Source of the DNA: Belnapia moabensis DSM 16746
GTDB lineage: Bacteria; Pseudomonadota; Alphaproteobacteria; Acetobacterales; Acetobacteraceae
Length of the DNA stretch: 64,000 bases
Reading direction: 5' to 3'
NCBI RefSeq assembly: GCF_000745835.1
Contig: NZ_JQKB01000004.1
Coordinates: 1 to 64,000 of the forward strand
Each line of letters opens with the position of its first letter. Position 1 is the first letter of the stretch. Of the stretch, positions 41,748 to 50,636 are shown piece after piece. The position numbers and the translations under genes were made by a program. A model generated the notes under the pieces. The model saw only the letters and a program-made list of their open reading frames with translations. It was not told the origin of the DNA and did no database searches.

Positions 41748-41752
41748 CGCTC

Positions 41753-44542
41753 GTGCCGATTCCACTACGGGCGACGGCCCGGCTTCAGTTCCACGCCGGT
41801 TTCACCCTCGACGATGCCGTGCCTCTGGTGCCCTATCTCGCCCGGCTCGGCATCAGCCATCTCTACGCCTCGCCCATCCTGAAGGCGCGGCCCGGCTCCA
41901 CCCATGGCTACGACATCGTCGATCATCGCCAGATCAACCCGGAACTCGGCGGCGAGCCCGCGCTGCGCCGGCTCTCGGCCGCGCTGAAGGAGGCCGGGCT
42001 CGGCCTCATCCTCGATATCGTGCCGAACCATATGGGCGTCGGCGGCGCCGACAACGAATGGTGGCTCGACGTGCTGGAATGGGGCCGCCAGAGCCCCTTC
42101 GCCCCCTATTTCGACATCGACTGGGAGCCGCCGGACAGGTCGCTCTCTAACCGCCTGCTCGCCCCCTTCCTCGGCGATCCCTATGGCGAGGTGCTGGCCT
42201 CCGGCAACCTCGTTCTGAAGTTCGAAGCGGAGACCGGCCGCTTCTACACCGAGTATTACGAGCATCGCTTCCCCATCGCGCCGCAGCACTACCACCACAT
42301 CCTGCAGGCTTCGGAGGAACCGGGGCTGCAGGAACTTGCCCTCGCCTTCGGCCGCATCGGCCTGCATCAGCGTGACCGCGCCCTCTCACGGCGCGAGGCT
42401 TCCGCCTGTCGCGCCCGCCTCGCCGAGACCGCGGCGACGGAAGCCGGCCGCGCCGGCATCACCCATGCGCTCGCTGCCTTCGACGCGAAGGATGAGGCCG
42501 GCCGTCAGGCCCTGCACCGGCTGCTGGAGCGCCAGCACTACCGCCTCGCCTGGTGGCGGGCCGCAGCGGACGAGATCAATTGGCGCCGTTTCTTCGACAT
42601 CACATCGCTCGCCGGCCTCCGCGTCGAACTGCCCGAGGTCTTCGACGCGACGCATGAACTGGTGCTGAACCTCTATGCCGAGGGCACCATCGACGGCGTC
42701 CGCATCGACCATGTCGACGGCCTCGCCGACCCGCGCGGCTATTGCCGCAAGCTGCATCGCCGGATGCAGACGGCCCGCCCCGGCCAGGAGCCGCTGATCT
42801 GGGTCGAGAAGATCCTTGCCCCCTTCGAGGCGCTGCGCACCGACTGGATGGTGGACGGCACCACCGGCTACGACTTCATGGACGAGGCCAGCGGCGTACT
42901 CCATGACCCGGCCGGAGAGGGCCCGCTCACCGCGCTCTGGACCGAGCAGACCCGTCGCTCCGGCGAGTTCGAGGTCGAGGTGCGCGAGGCCAAGCGCCAG
43001 ATCCTCCGCGACAACCTCGCCTCCGAGCTGAACGCCACCGCCGCCGCCATTAAGCGCGTCGCCATGCGGGACCTCGTCACCCGCGACTTCACCCTGACGG
43101 CGCTGCGTCGGGCGCTGGCCGAGGTGCTGGTGCATTTCCCGATCTACCGGCTCTACATCACCTCCGGCGGCCGCAGCGCCGAGGACAAGCGCATCCTCGA
43201 TTGGGCGCTGGCTGGCGCCCGCCGCACCGTCCGCGCCACCGAGCGGCCCCTGCTGGAACTGCTCGATGGCTGGCTCGGCGGCGAGCCGCCGCGCAGCCTG
43301 CCGCCGAACCAGCGCCGCGAGCGCCTCTCGGCTGCGGTGCGCTTCCAGCAGCTCTCCGCCCCGGCAACGGCGAAGAGCGTGGAGGACACGGCCTTCTACC
43401 GCTATGGCCGCCTCATCTCCCGCAACGAGGTCGGCTCCGACCCCGGCCGCTTCGCCGTCACCCCTGCCGGCTTCCACGCCTCCGCTAGGGCGCGGACGAA
43501 GAACTTCCCGCGCGCCCTGCTGGCGACGGCGACGCATGACCACAAGCGCGGCGAGGATGTCCGCGCTCGCCTCGCCGTACTCTCCGAGATTCCTGCTGAA
43601 TGGTCCGCCGCCGTCCAGCGTTGGACCCGGCTGAATGCTTCCCTCCGCAAGACGCTCGACGACGGCGCGGCGCCGGGAATGAGCGCCCAGCTCATGCTCT
43701 ATCAGACGCTGGTCGGCGCCTGGCCCCTCGGCCTCGCCGCGGATGACGAGGCGGGCGTCACTGCCTTCCTCGATCGCGTCGCCGCCTGGCAGGAGAAGGC
43801 GCTGCGCGAGGCCAAGCGCCGCACCGAATGGGCCGTGCCCAATGCCGAGTACGAGGCCGCCTGCCGCGACTTCATCTTCGCGTCCATGGCGCCCGACCGC
43901 GCCAGCCACCTTCGCGAGGAGGTCGCCGGCTTCGCCACCCGAATCGCCCCGGCGGGGGCGGCGAACGGCCTGACCCAGCTCCTGCTCCGCTGCACCGCGC
44001 CGGGCGTGCCCGATCTCTACCAGGGCACCGAGTTCTGGGACTTCAGTCTGGTTGATCCCGACAATCGCCGCCCCGTCGATTACGACGCACGCCGCGAAAG
44101 CCTGGAGGCCGCTATCCCGCCCCAGGACCTGCTGCAACACTGGCAGGACGGGCGGGTGAAGCAGGCCGTGCTCGCCCGCGCCCTGGCGGTCCGTGCCGAG
44201 CATGCTTCCCTCTTCGCCGAAGGCGACTACCAACCCCTCACCGTCGAGGGACCCCATGCCGCCCATGTCCTTGCCTTCGCCCGGAGCCACAAGAACCGCT
44301 CGGTGATCGCCGTCGCCACCCGCCTGCCTGCGGCGCTCATGGGCGACACGACGCTCCCGCTCGTGCCGCCAGAGGAATGGCGCGGAACCGAACTCGTCCT
44401 GCCGCGTCCAAGTGCGGAACACCGCTGGCGGGATGCGTTGACCGGGGCGGTCCTCGGCGCGCCCGGGGGGGAAGCCGGGGATCGTCTGCCCCTGGCTGAG
44501 ATCCTCGCCCGCCTGCCGGTCGCGCTGCTGGAGGTGGGATGA
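41753..44542 (+). CDS. treY: Malto-oligosyltrehalose synthase
   Basis: The 929-aa GH13 enzyme begins ATARLQFHAGFTLDDAVPLVPYLARLG. YASPILKARPGSTHGYDIVDH, ILDIVPNHMGVG, IDGVRIDHVDGLADP (nucleophile Asp), VEKILAPFE (Glu) and GVPDLYQGTEFWDFSLVDPD are strongly diagnostic. It converts the reducing end of maltodextrins to an alpha,alpha-1,1 linkage. Two starts fit. TTG 41744 overlaps the malQ stop but is 1 nt from AAGGAG, while GTG 41753 has a 10-nt spacing and is preferred. It overlaps otsA by 4 nt. Confidence 0.92.
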   Translation: MPIPLRATARLQFHAGFTLDDAVPLVPYLARLGISHLYASPILKARPGSTHGYDIVDHRQINPELGGEPALRRLSAALKEAGLGLILDIVPNHMGVGGADNEWWLDVLEWGRQSPFAPYFDIDWEPPDRSLSNRLLAPFLGDPYGEVLASGNLVLKFEAETGRFYTEYYEHRFPIAPQHYHHILQASEEPGLQELALAFGRIGLHQRDRALSRREASACRARLAETAATEAGRAGITHALAAFDAKDEAGRQALHRLLERQHYRLAWWRAAADEINWRRFFDITSLAGLRVELPEVFDATHELVLNLYAEGTIDGVRIDHVDGLADPRGYCRKLHRRMQTARPGQEPLIWVEKILAPFEALRTDWMVDGTTGYDFMDEASGVLHDPAGEGPLTALWTEQTRRSGEFEVEVREAKRQILRDNLASELNATAAAIKRVAMRDLVTRDFTLTALRRALAEVLVHFPIYRLYITSGGRSAEDKRILDWALAGARRTVRATERPLLELLDGWLGGEPPRSLPPNQRRERLSAAVRFQQLSAPATAKSVEDTAFYRYGRLISRNEVGSDPGRFAVTPAGFHASARARTKNFPRALLATATHDHKRGEDVRARLAVLSEIPAEWSAAVQRWTRLNASLRKTLDDGAAPGMSAQLMLYQTLVGAWPLGLAADDEAGVTAFLDRVAAWQEKALREAKRRTEWAVPNAEYEAACRDFIFASMAPDRASHLREEVAGFATRIAPAGAANGLTQLLLRCTAPGVPDLYQGTEFWDFSLVDPDNRRPVDYDARRESLEAAIPPQDLLQHWQDGRVKQAVLARALAVRAEHASLFAEGDYQPLTVEGPHAAHVLAFARSHKNRSVIAVATRLPAALMGDTTLPLVPPEEWRGTELVLPRPSAEHRWRDALTGAVLGAPGGEAGDRLPLAEILARLPVALLEVG

Positions 44543-45933
44543 GCCGCATCGTCGTCGTCTCCAACCGGGTGCCGGTCCCGGCTGGGAATTCCGGGCATGC
44601 CGGTGGGCTCGCTGTTGCGCTCCTTGGGCTGATGCAGCGCCGCGGCGGCCTCTGGTTCGGCTGGAGCGGTGCCGTCACCGAGGAAACTGGCCCGCCGGCC
44701 TTCGCCCAGCGCGGCGCCGTCGGCTATGCAACCCTCGATCTGACCGAGGCGGAGCATCGCGGCTACTACACCGGCTATTCCAACGGCGTGCTTTGGCCGA
44801 TGCTGCATTCACTGCCGCATCTGATGTCCTTCCGCCGCCAGGACCTCGACACCTATCGCCGCGTCAACCAGCGCTTCGCCCATAACCTGGCGCCGCTGTT
44901 GGAGCAGGACGACCGCATTTGGGTGCATGACTACCACCTTTTCTCCCTGCCAGGGGCGCTGCGCAGCCAGGGGGTGCGGAACCCGACCGGCTTCTTCCTC
45001 CATGTTCCTTTCCCGGCCCCGGATGCTGCGGCCGTTGCCCCCGGCATCCGCAGTCTGGTGCAGGATGTGCTGGCCTCGGACCTGCTCGGCTTCCAGACTG
45101 CGAGCGACCGCGACAATTTCGCGGCAACCGCCACCGAATTCGCCGGCGCCGTCCGCACCGGCGACCAGCAATTGGAGCTGGGCGGCCGCCCGATTCGCCT
45201 CGGCGTCTTCCCTGCCGAGATCGCCGCCCGCGAATTCGCTGCAACCGCCGCCGCGCAATCGGTGCTGGAGCCTGCCCGCCTCCTATCCCGTTCGCTGCAG
45301 AGTCAGGCTCTCATTCTCGGCGTCGACCGGCTCGACCCGACCAAGGGCCTGCCCGAGCGGCTGGAAGCCTTTCGCCGCGTCATCGCGCGCCGCCCGGCCC
45401 GCAGCGCCACCATGCTGCAGATCGCAGCCCCCTCGCGCGAGGACGTGCTGGCCTATCGCCGCCTCCGCCAGGAAGTGGACAGCGCTGCCGGCTCCATCAA
45501 CAGCGAATTCGGCGAGCCGGATTGGCTGCCGCTGCGCCTTCTTGCCCGGCCGCAGACGCGAGACACGGTGGCCGGCTTCATGCGCCTCGCCCGGGTCTGC
45601 CTGGTAACGCCGATCCGCGACGGGATGAACCTCGTCGCCAAGGAGTTCATTGCCGCTCAGGACCCGAGCGACCCGGGCGTGCTCGTGCTCTCCCGCTTTG
45701 CCGGCGCTGCCGCCCAGCTCTCCTCCGCCCTGCTGGTCAACCCGCATGACGCCGAGGGCATGGCGGAGGCGCTGGCCTGTGCCCTCGATATGCCGCGCGG
45801 CGAACGGCAGGAGCGCTGGCAGGCTGCCTGGGAGGCGATCGCCGGCGCCTCGCCCGAAGGCTGGGGTGAGGACTTCCTCCGGGCCCTCGCGCCTGGTGAT
45901 CTCGCGGGCCTCCCCGTCGCGGGTAGCGCCTGA
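44539..45933 (+). CDS. otsA: Trehalose-6-phosphate synthase
   Basis: The 464-aa GT20 enzyme has VVVSNRVPVPAG, GGLAVALLGLMQRRGGLWFGWSG, the DDRIWVHDYHLFSLPGALR core, FFLHVPFPAPD, LLGFQTASDRDNF, GVDRLDPTKGLPERLEAF and TPIRDGMNLVAKEFIAAQ. It joins UDP- (or another NDP-) glucose to glucose 6-phosphate. It is the last gene of the cluster. The phosphatase otsB usually paired with it is not in the window, so trehalose 6-phosphate must be dephosphorylated by an enzyme encoded elsewhere. Confidence 0.92.
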   Translation: MSRIVVVSNRVPVPAGNSGHAGGLAVALLGLMQRRGGLWFGWSGAVTEETGPPAFAQRGAVGYATLDLTEAEHRGYYTGYSNGVLWPMLHSLPHLMSFRRQDLDTYRRVNQRFAHNLAPLLEQDDRIWVHDYHLFSLPGALRSQGVRNPTGFFLHVPFPAPDAAAVAPGIRSLVQDVLASDLLGFQTASDRDNFAATATEFAGAVRTGDQQLELGGRPIRLGVFPAEIAAREFAATAAAQSVLEPARLLSRSLQSQALILGVDRLDPTKGLPERLEAFRRVIARRPARSATMLQIAAPSREDVLAYRRLRQEVDSAAGSINSEFGEPDWLPLRLLARPQTRDTVAGFMRLARVCLVTPIRDGMNLVAKEFIAAQDPSDPGVLVLSRFAGAAAQLSSALLVNPHDAEGMAEALACALDMPRGERQERWQAAWEAIAGASPEGWGEDFLRALAPGDLAGLPVAGSA

Positions 45934-45963
45934 GCCGTTGCCATGCCAACCTGACTCCAGAAC

Positions 45964-45981
45964 CCGGCGCAAAGACGCCGG
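45964..45981 (+). terminator. Hairpin after otsA
   Basis: CCGGCG, loop CAAAGA, CGCCGG, 30 nt after the otsA stop and 21 nt before the TRAP gene start. A 6-bp GC stem without T-tract; a weak terminator candidate closing the glucan/trehalose cluster. Confidence 0.35.
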
Positions 45982-46002
45982 CTGGACGGGGGAGGGCAGA
46001 CC

Positions 46003-46986
46003 ATGGTTCCAGGGATCACCCGCCGGGGTGTGCTGCTCGCTGGCGCATTGCTTGCTGCGCCCGCTATCGCGCGTGGCCAAGGTACGCGGGCGCTCCGCTT
46101 CGGCCATGTCCAGCCGCCCGAGGGCGAGATCAACCGCGGTATCCTCCGCACCGCGGAGCTGCTGAAGGAACGCTCCGGCGGCCGGCTGCGGATCGATAAC
46201 TTCCCCTCCTCCCAGCTCGGTGGCGAGCGGGACATGCTGAGCCAGGTCTCCTCCGGCACGCTTGACCTCTGCATCACTGGCCCGGGCGTGCTCGGCTCCT
46301 GGGTGCGCCCGCTCTCCATCCTGGAGAGCCCTTTCCTCACCCGCGACTTTGCCCAGTTGCAGCGGATGTTCGAGCATCCGGCCGTGCAGTCCATGCGCCG
46401 CCAGCTCGCCGAGCAACGCAGCATGCGGGTGCTCGCGCCCTGGTATTACGGCACCCGCCAGCTGACGACGCGCGACCGCCCCGTCCGCCTGCCGGAAGAC
46501 CTGAAGGGCCTCAAGATCCGCGTCCCCGAGGCGCCGCTCTTCCTCGACATGATGCGCACCTTGGGCGCCGCGCCGACGCCCATGTCGCTCGGTGAGGTCT
46601 ATCTCTCGCTGCAGACCGGCGTCATCGACGGGCAGGAGAACCCCCTGCCGACCATCGCGGCGAACAAATTCATGGAAGTCCAGAAATACGTGAATCTGAC
46701 GGGGCATATCCTCGTTCCGCTGGTTCCGGTGCTGAGCGAGCGGAGCTGGACCGCCCTGCCGCCCGCCGACCGTGACCTTCTGGTCGCCGCGCTGGATGAG
46801 GGCGGCGCCCTCGGCGGCCAGCTGACGCGGGACAGCGAGCAGCGCCTGCGCGGCGAATTCGAGGCCCGCGGCGCGGTCTTCGTCGACAGCGACCGCGCCG
46901 CCTTCCAGCGCGCTCTCGGCCCCATGTACGCCCGCTACGAGGAGGTCTGGGGTCGCGGCGTCCATGCCGCACTGCAGGCGCTGTGA
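46003..46986 (+). CDS. dctP: TRAP transporter solute-binding protein DctP
   Basis: The 327-aa product has an N-terminal twin-arginine-containing signal (ITRRGVLLAGALLAAPAIARG). The mature part has LRFGHVQPPEGEINRG, SGGRLRIDNFPSSQLGGERDML, DLKGLKIRVPEAPLFLDMMRTLGAAPTPMS (with the conserved carboxylate-binding Arg) and YLSLQTGVIDGQENPLPTI. It binds an organic acid in the periplasm for the DctQM permease encoded next. GGGGGAGGG lies 6 nt before ATG 46003. Ligand unknown; the adjacent hydantoinase suggests a carbamoyl- or cyclic-amide-derived acid (inference). Confidence 0.9.
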   Translation: MVPGITRRGVLLAGALLAAPAIARGQGTRALRFGHVQPPEGEINRGILRTAELLKERSGGRLRIDNFPSSQLGGERDMLSQVSSGTLDLCITGPGVLGSWVRPLSILESPFLTRDFAQLQRMFEHPAVQSMRRQLAEQRSMRVLAPWYYGTRQLTTRDRPVRLPEDLKGLKIRVPEAPLFLDMMRTLGAAPTPMSLGEVYLSLQTGVIDGQENPLPTIAANKFMEVQKYVNLTGHILVPLVPVLSERSWTALPPADRDLLVAALDEGGALGGQLTRDSEQRLRGEFEARGAVFVDSDRAAFQRALGPMYARYEEVWGRGVHAALQAL

Positions 46987-47477
46987 GGCTGCTGCGCCGG
47001 GCCGATGAAGCCCTGTCCGTCCTGCTCGGCGTCGCCCTCTTCGCCGTGCTGATCTGGCAGGTGGTGACGCGCTACCTGCTCGGCGACCCGAGCGCCTATA
47101 CCGAGGAAGCCGCGCGCTACCTCTATGTCGGCGTCGTCTTCTTCGGCGCCGCGGCGGCGGTCGGCGACCGCAGCCATATTGGCATGCCCTTCCTGGTGGA
47201 GCGCCTCCCGCCCGGCCCGCGCCTCGCCGTCTCGCTCGTCACCCAGGCGCTGACGCTCGCCTTCTGCGTCGCCATCATCCTCTGGGGCTGGCGCGCTGCC
47301 GCCCGAGAATGGGACCTTCCGAGCATGGCCATGGAAATCCCGACCGGCCTGGTGCTGGCCATCATCCCCGCGGCCGCCGCCATCATGGCCGTGCGGACTC
47401 TGGCCTGCATGGCCGAGGACATCCGCGCCTTCCGCCACGGCGAGGTGCTGACCGCCTCCGCCGCCAGGGATTTCTGA
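46983..47477 (+). CDS. dctQ: TRAP transporter small permease DctQ
   Basis: The 164-aa protein has four predicted TM helices. It begins LRRADEALSVLLGVALFAVLIWQVVTRYLLG, followed by TEEAARYLYVGVVFFGAAAA, the DctQ signature. The start is GTG 46983, overlapping the dctP stop by 4 nt. It bridges receptor and the large permease in the inner membrane. Confidence 0.88.
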   Translation: MRLLRRADEALSVLLGVALFAVLIWQVVTRYLLGDPSAYTEEAARYLYVGVVFFGAAAAVGDRSHIGMPFLVERLPPGPRLAVSLVTQALTLAFCVAIILWGWRAAAREWDLPSMAMEIPTGLVLAIIPAAAAIMAVRTLACMAEDIRAFRHGEVLTASAARDF

Positions 47478-47480
47478 AGG

Positions 47481-48755
47481 ATGCTCGGCTTCTTCGGCGC
47501 CTGGCTTGGGCTGGTGGTGCTGGCCCAGCCCGTCGCCTTCGCCCTCGGCGTCGTCGCCGTCGGCTGGCTGATGCTGGAAGGCGCGCCGATGATCACCGCG
47601 CCGCAGCGCCTCATGGCCGGGGCTGACAATTTCGCGCTGCTCGCCGTGCCCTTCTTCGTCCTCGCCGGCAATCTGATGAACACTTCGGGCGTCACGGACC
47701 GCATCTACGGCTTCGCCTCCGCCATGGTCGGGCATTTTCGCGGCGGGCTGGGGCATGTGAACATCCTTGGCTCCGTCATCTTCTCCGGCATGTCGGGCAG
47801 CGCCGTCGCCGATGCCGGCGGGCTCGGCGCGCTTGAGATCAAGGCCATGGTGAAGGAGGGCTACCGGCCCGAATTCGCCGGTGCCCTGACAGCGGCCTCC
47901 TGCGTCGTTGGGCCGATCATCCCACCCTCCATCCCGCTCGTGCTCTATGCGGTGATCTCGAACACCTCGATTGGCCGTCTTTTCCTCGGCGGCATTATCC
48001 CCGGCCTCGTCATCGGCGCGGCGCTGATGGCCTATGTCTGGTACGTGGCGGGGAAGGAGGGCTTCCCCCGTGGCCGCCGCCACACATGGGCCGAGCGCGG
48101 CCAGGCCGCCGCCCGCGCCTTCCTGCCGCTGCTGACGCCGGGCATCATTCTCGGCGGTATGTTCGGTGGCATCTTCACCGCGACCGAGGCCGCGGCCGTC
48201 GCCGCCCTTTACGCGCTGCTGCTCGGCACCGTGGTCTACCGGGAGCTTGGCTGGCGCCAACTGGTCCAGGTCTTTCGGGAGAGCATGAACACCACCGCGA
48301 CCGTTGCCTTCATCGTCTGCGCAGCGACCCTTTTCAACTGGGTCCTGGCCCGTGAGAGGGTGCCGCAGCAGGTGGCGGAGCTGCTGCTCGGCGTCACCGA
48401 TGACCCGATGCTGATGCTGCTGCTGATCAACCTGCTGCTCTTCTTCCTCGGCATGTTCATGGAGGCGTTGGCCATCATGGTGCTGACCGTGCCCGTGCTG
48501 ATGCCGGTGGTGACCCAGCTCGGCATCGACCCGGTGCATTTCGGCATGGTGATTACCCTCAACCTGATGCTCGGCCTGCTGCATCCGCCGATGGGCATTG
48601 GCCTCTTCGTCGTGGCGAAGGTCGGCAACATCCCTTATGGCAAGCTGGCCTGGGCGACGCTGCCCTTCTTCATCCCGCTGATCGGTGCCCTCATCCTGCT
48701 GACCGTCTTTCCGCAGATCACCCTGGTGCTTCCGAACCTGGTCTACGGCTCCTAG
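47481..48755 (+). CDS. dctM: TRAP transporter large permease DctM
   Basis: The 424-aa polytopic protein has about 12 TM helices. Typical sequences are ALLAVPFFVLAGNLMNTSGVTDRI, ILGSVIFSGMSGSAVADAGGLG, GPIIPPSIPLVLYA and LLHPPMGIGLFVV. It couples Na+ or proton gradients to solute uptake. It starts 3 nt after dctQ. Its TAG stop lies just before a stem-loop that reaches the next gene's ribosome-binding site. Confidence 0.92.
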   Translation: MLGFFGAWLGLVVLAQPVAFALGVVAVGWLMLEGAPMITAPQRLMAGADNFALLAVPFFVLAGNLMNTSGVTDRIYGFASAMVGHFRGGLGHVNILGSVIFSGMSGSAVADAGGLGALEIKAMVKEGYRPEFAGALTAASCVVGPIIPPSIPLVLYAVISNTSIGRLFLGGIIPGLVIGAALMAYVWYVAGKEGFPRGRRHTWAERGQAAARAFLPLLTPGIILGGMFGGIFTATEAAAVAALYALLLGTVVYRELGWRQLVQVFRESMNTTATVAFIVCAATLFNWVLARERVPQQVAELLLGVTDDPMLMLLLINLLLFFLGMFMEALAIMVLTVPVLMPVVTQLGIDPVHFGMVITLNLMLGLLHPPMGIGLFVVAKVGNIPYGKLAWATLPFFIPLIGALILLTVFPQITLVLPNLVYGS

Positions 48756-48761
48756 ACTGGC

Positions 48762-48783
48762 CCTCCGGCAGGCAACCCGGAGG
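48762..48783 (+). promoter_or_regulatory. Stem-loop overlapping the hydantoinase ribosome-binding site
   Basis: CCTCCGG, loop CAGGCAAC, CCGGAGG. The 3' arm covers the first bases of the purine-rich ribosome-binding site (GGAGGAGGGGG) of the gene starting at 48793. It could modulate translation or act as an attenuating terminator between the TRAP genes and the hydantoinase. Confidence 0.45.
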
Positions 48784-48792
48784 AGGGGGCGG

Positions 48793-50274
48793 ATGGCTGA
48801 CTTCGATCTCGTGGTGCGCGGCGGGCAGGTAGCCAGCGGCTTTGGCACCATGCGCTGCGATATCGGCATCCGCGCCGGCCGTATCGTGGCGCTCGCCGAT
48901 AGGATCGCGGATGGCGCGGCGACGCTCGATGCCGGCGGTCTGCTGGTCCTGCCCGGCGGCGTCGATAGCCATTGCCACATCGAGGAGCCGGCCCGCGGCG
49001 GCTATGTCGGCACCGGCGGCGACCTCGCGGTGACGGTGAACGAGGAGAGCTTTCGCACCGCCAGCACCTCGGCCTTCGCCGGCGGCACCACCAGCGTCGT
49101 CTGCTTCGTGCCCCAGTGGAAGGGCGAGGGCATCCTCCCCCGCATCGCCGATTACGAGCAGCGGGCGGCGAAGGGCATGCTCGACTACAGCTTCCACCAG
49201 ATCATCAGCGACCCGACCGACGAGGTGCTGGAGCGCGAGGTGCCGCAGATCGTCGCCAAGGGTATCCGCAGCCTGAAGGTCTTCCTCACCTACGAGCCGC
49301 TGCACCTGAGCGACGAGCAATTCCTCAAGGTGCTGGTGACGGCACGGCGCCATGGCTGCCTCGTCACCGTGCATTGCGAGAACTACGCCGCCATTAAGTG
49401 GCGCACGGAGATGCTGCTCCGCGCCGGCATGACCGCGCCGAAATACCATGCCTGGTCGCGCCCCATCGTCGTCGAGCGCGAGGCGACGCACCGCGCCATC
49501 GCCCTCGCCGAGCTCGTCGACCAGCCGATCCAGGTCTTCCATGTGAGCTGCGCCGAGGCGGCGGAGGAGATCGCCCGCGCCCAGCATCGCGGCCTCAAGG
49601 TCTGGGGCGAGACCTGCCCACAATACCTGACGCTGACCGCCGCCGACATGGACCGCCCCGGCTTCGAGGGCGCCGCCTACATGTGCTCGCCGAGCCCGCG
49701 CATGATGGAGGAGCAGGGGCGCGTCTGGGAGATGATCCGCCGCGGCACGCTCGATGTCGTCTCCTCCGACCATTGCGGCTTCTCGATGGGCGGCAAGGCA
49801 GGCAAGGCGGCGAATGGCCGCGACGCCCCCTTCCGCGACATCCCGAACGGCATCCCGGGCCTCGCCGCCCGGCTGCCGATCCTGTTCAGCGAGGGGGTCT
49901 CGAAAGGCCGCATCACCCTCGACCACTTCGTCCGGCTGACGGCGACCAACCCGGCCCGGCTGATGGGCCTCGCCCCGCGCAAGGGCGTCATCGCCATTGG
50001 CGCCGATGCCGACCTCGCCTTGTGGGATCCAGCGAAAAAGGCCGTCATTAAGAATCCGTTGATGCAACATGCCATCGACTACACCCCATACGAAGGGCTG
50101 GAAGTCACCGGCTGGCCGGTGACGACGATCCGGCGGGGGGAGGTCGTGATGCGCGACGGTGTGGTGCAGGCCGAGCCAGGCAGCGGGCAGTTCCTGCCCC
50201 GCGGCGCCTACGACTTCATCGCCCCACGCGGAGTCGTGGCGGACGGCTTCGATGCCGCGCCCCCACTGTCATGA
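48793..50274 (+). CDS. Dihydropyrimidinase/D-hydantoinase family amidohydrolase
   Basis: The 493-aa cyclic amidohydrolase has all metal ligands: H60 and H62 (DSHCHIEEP), carboxylated K162 (RSLKVFLTY), H194 (VTVHCENY), H250 (VFHVSCAEAA) and D326 (VSSDHCGFS). GGDLAVTVNEESFRTASTSA and WGETCPQYLTLT support the dihydropyrimidinase/hydantoinase group rather than dihydroorotase. It would open a cyclic ureide or hydantoin in the cytoplasm. Placement after a TRAP operon suggests import and hydrolysis of the same compound. It overlaps the next small gene by 4 nt. Confidence 0.86.
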   Translation: MADFDLVVRGGQVASGFGTMRCDIGIRAGRIVALADRIADGAATLDAGGLLVLPGGVDSHCHIEEPARGGYVGTGGDLAVTVNEESFRTASTSAFAGGTTSVVCFVPQWKGEGILPRIADYEQRAAKGMLDYSFHQIISDPTDEVLEREVPQIVAKGIRSLKVFLTYEPLHLSDEQFLKVLVTARRHGCLVTVHCENYAAIKWRTEMLLRAGMTAPKYHAWSRPIVVEREATHRAIALAELVDQPIQVFHVSCAEAAEEIARAQHRGLKVWGETCPQYLTLTAADMDRPGFEGAAYMCSPSPRMMEEQGRVWEMIRRGTLDVVSSDHCGFSMGGKAGKAANGRDAPFRDIPNGIPGLAARLPILFSEGVSKGRITLDHFVRLTATNPARLMGLAPRKGVIAIGADADLALWDPAKKAVIKNPLMQHAIDYTPYEGLEVTGWPVTTIRRGEVVMRDGVVQAEPGSGQFLPRGAYDFIAPRGVVADGFDAAPPLS

Positions 50275-50633
50275 TCCCCGCCGAGCCCGACTACACTGCC
50301 TACAACGCAGCCGATGAGCCCTGGCGCATTGCCCGCCTCATCCGCACCGACGGTCGCGTCCGCGAGCTGCTGCGGATGCTGACGACGGAAACCCCTGTCG
50401 GCGTCGGCAGCGAGGGCGAGCGCATCTGGGCCGCCCATGTCATCCGCCTGCACGACGAGCGCGGCCGGCTGGAGGCGCATTGCAGCGCCGCCCTCGGTGC
50501 CTCCGGCTGGCTGCCGGTCATTGCCCTGGCGCTGGCTCGCGCCTGGGACGGCGAGGACGAGCAGGAACTCGTCTTCCTCATAGAGGGTGAGACTATTCCC
50601 TGGCCGCTGGACTCGATCCTGCTGGAGCCCTGA
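50271..50633 (+). CDS. Conserved small protein coupled to the hydantoinase, function unknown
   Basis: The 120-aa soluble protein (MIPAEPDYTAYNAADEPWRI) has a predicted alpha/beta composition, no signal peptide and no membrane segment. Notable stretches are VGVGSEGERIWAAHVIRLHD and ELVFLIEGETIPWPLDSILLEP. Its ATG overlaps the hydantoinase stop (ATGA), and codon use matches the neighbours, so it is likely a real gene. I do not recognise the family. It may be an accessory or regulatory subunit of the hydantoinase. The stop is 3 nt from the convergent glycosylase gene. Confidence 0.7.
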   Translation: MIPAEPDYTAYNAADEPWRIARLIRTDGRVRELLRMLTTETPVGVGSEGERIWAAHVIRLHDERGRLEAHCSAALGASGWLPVIALALARAWDGEDEQELVFLIEGETIPWPLDSILLEP

Positions 50634-50636
50634 GCG

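Noticed and set aside
44463-44469. G7 run near the end of treY as a frameshift site
   Set aside because: The reading frame is intact through to the expected C-terminus and the run is short.
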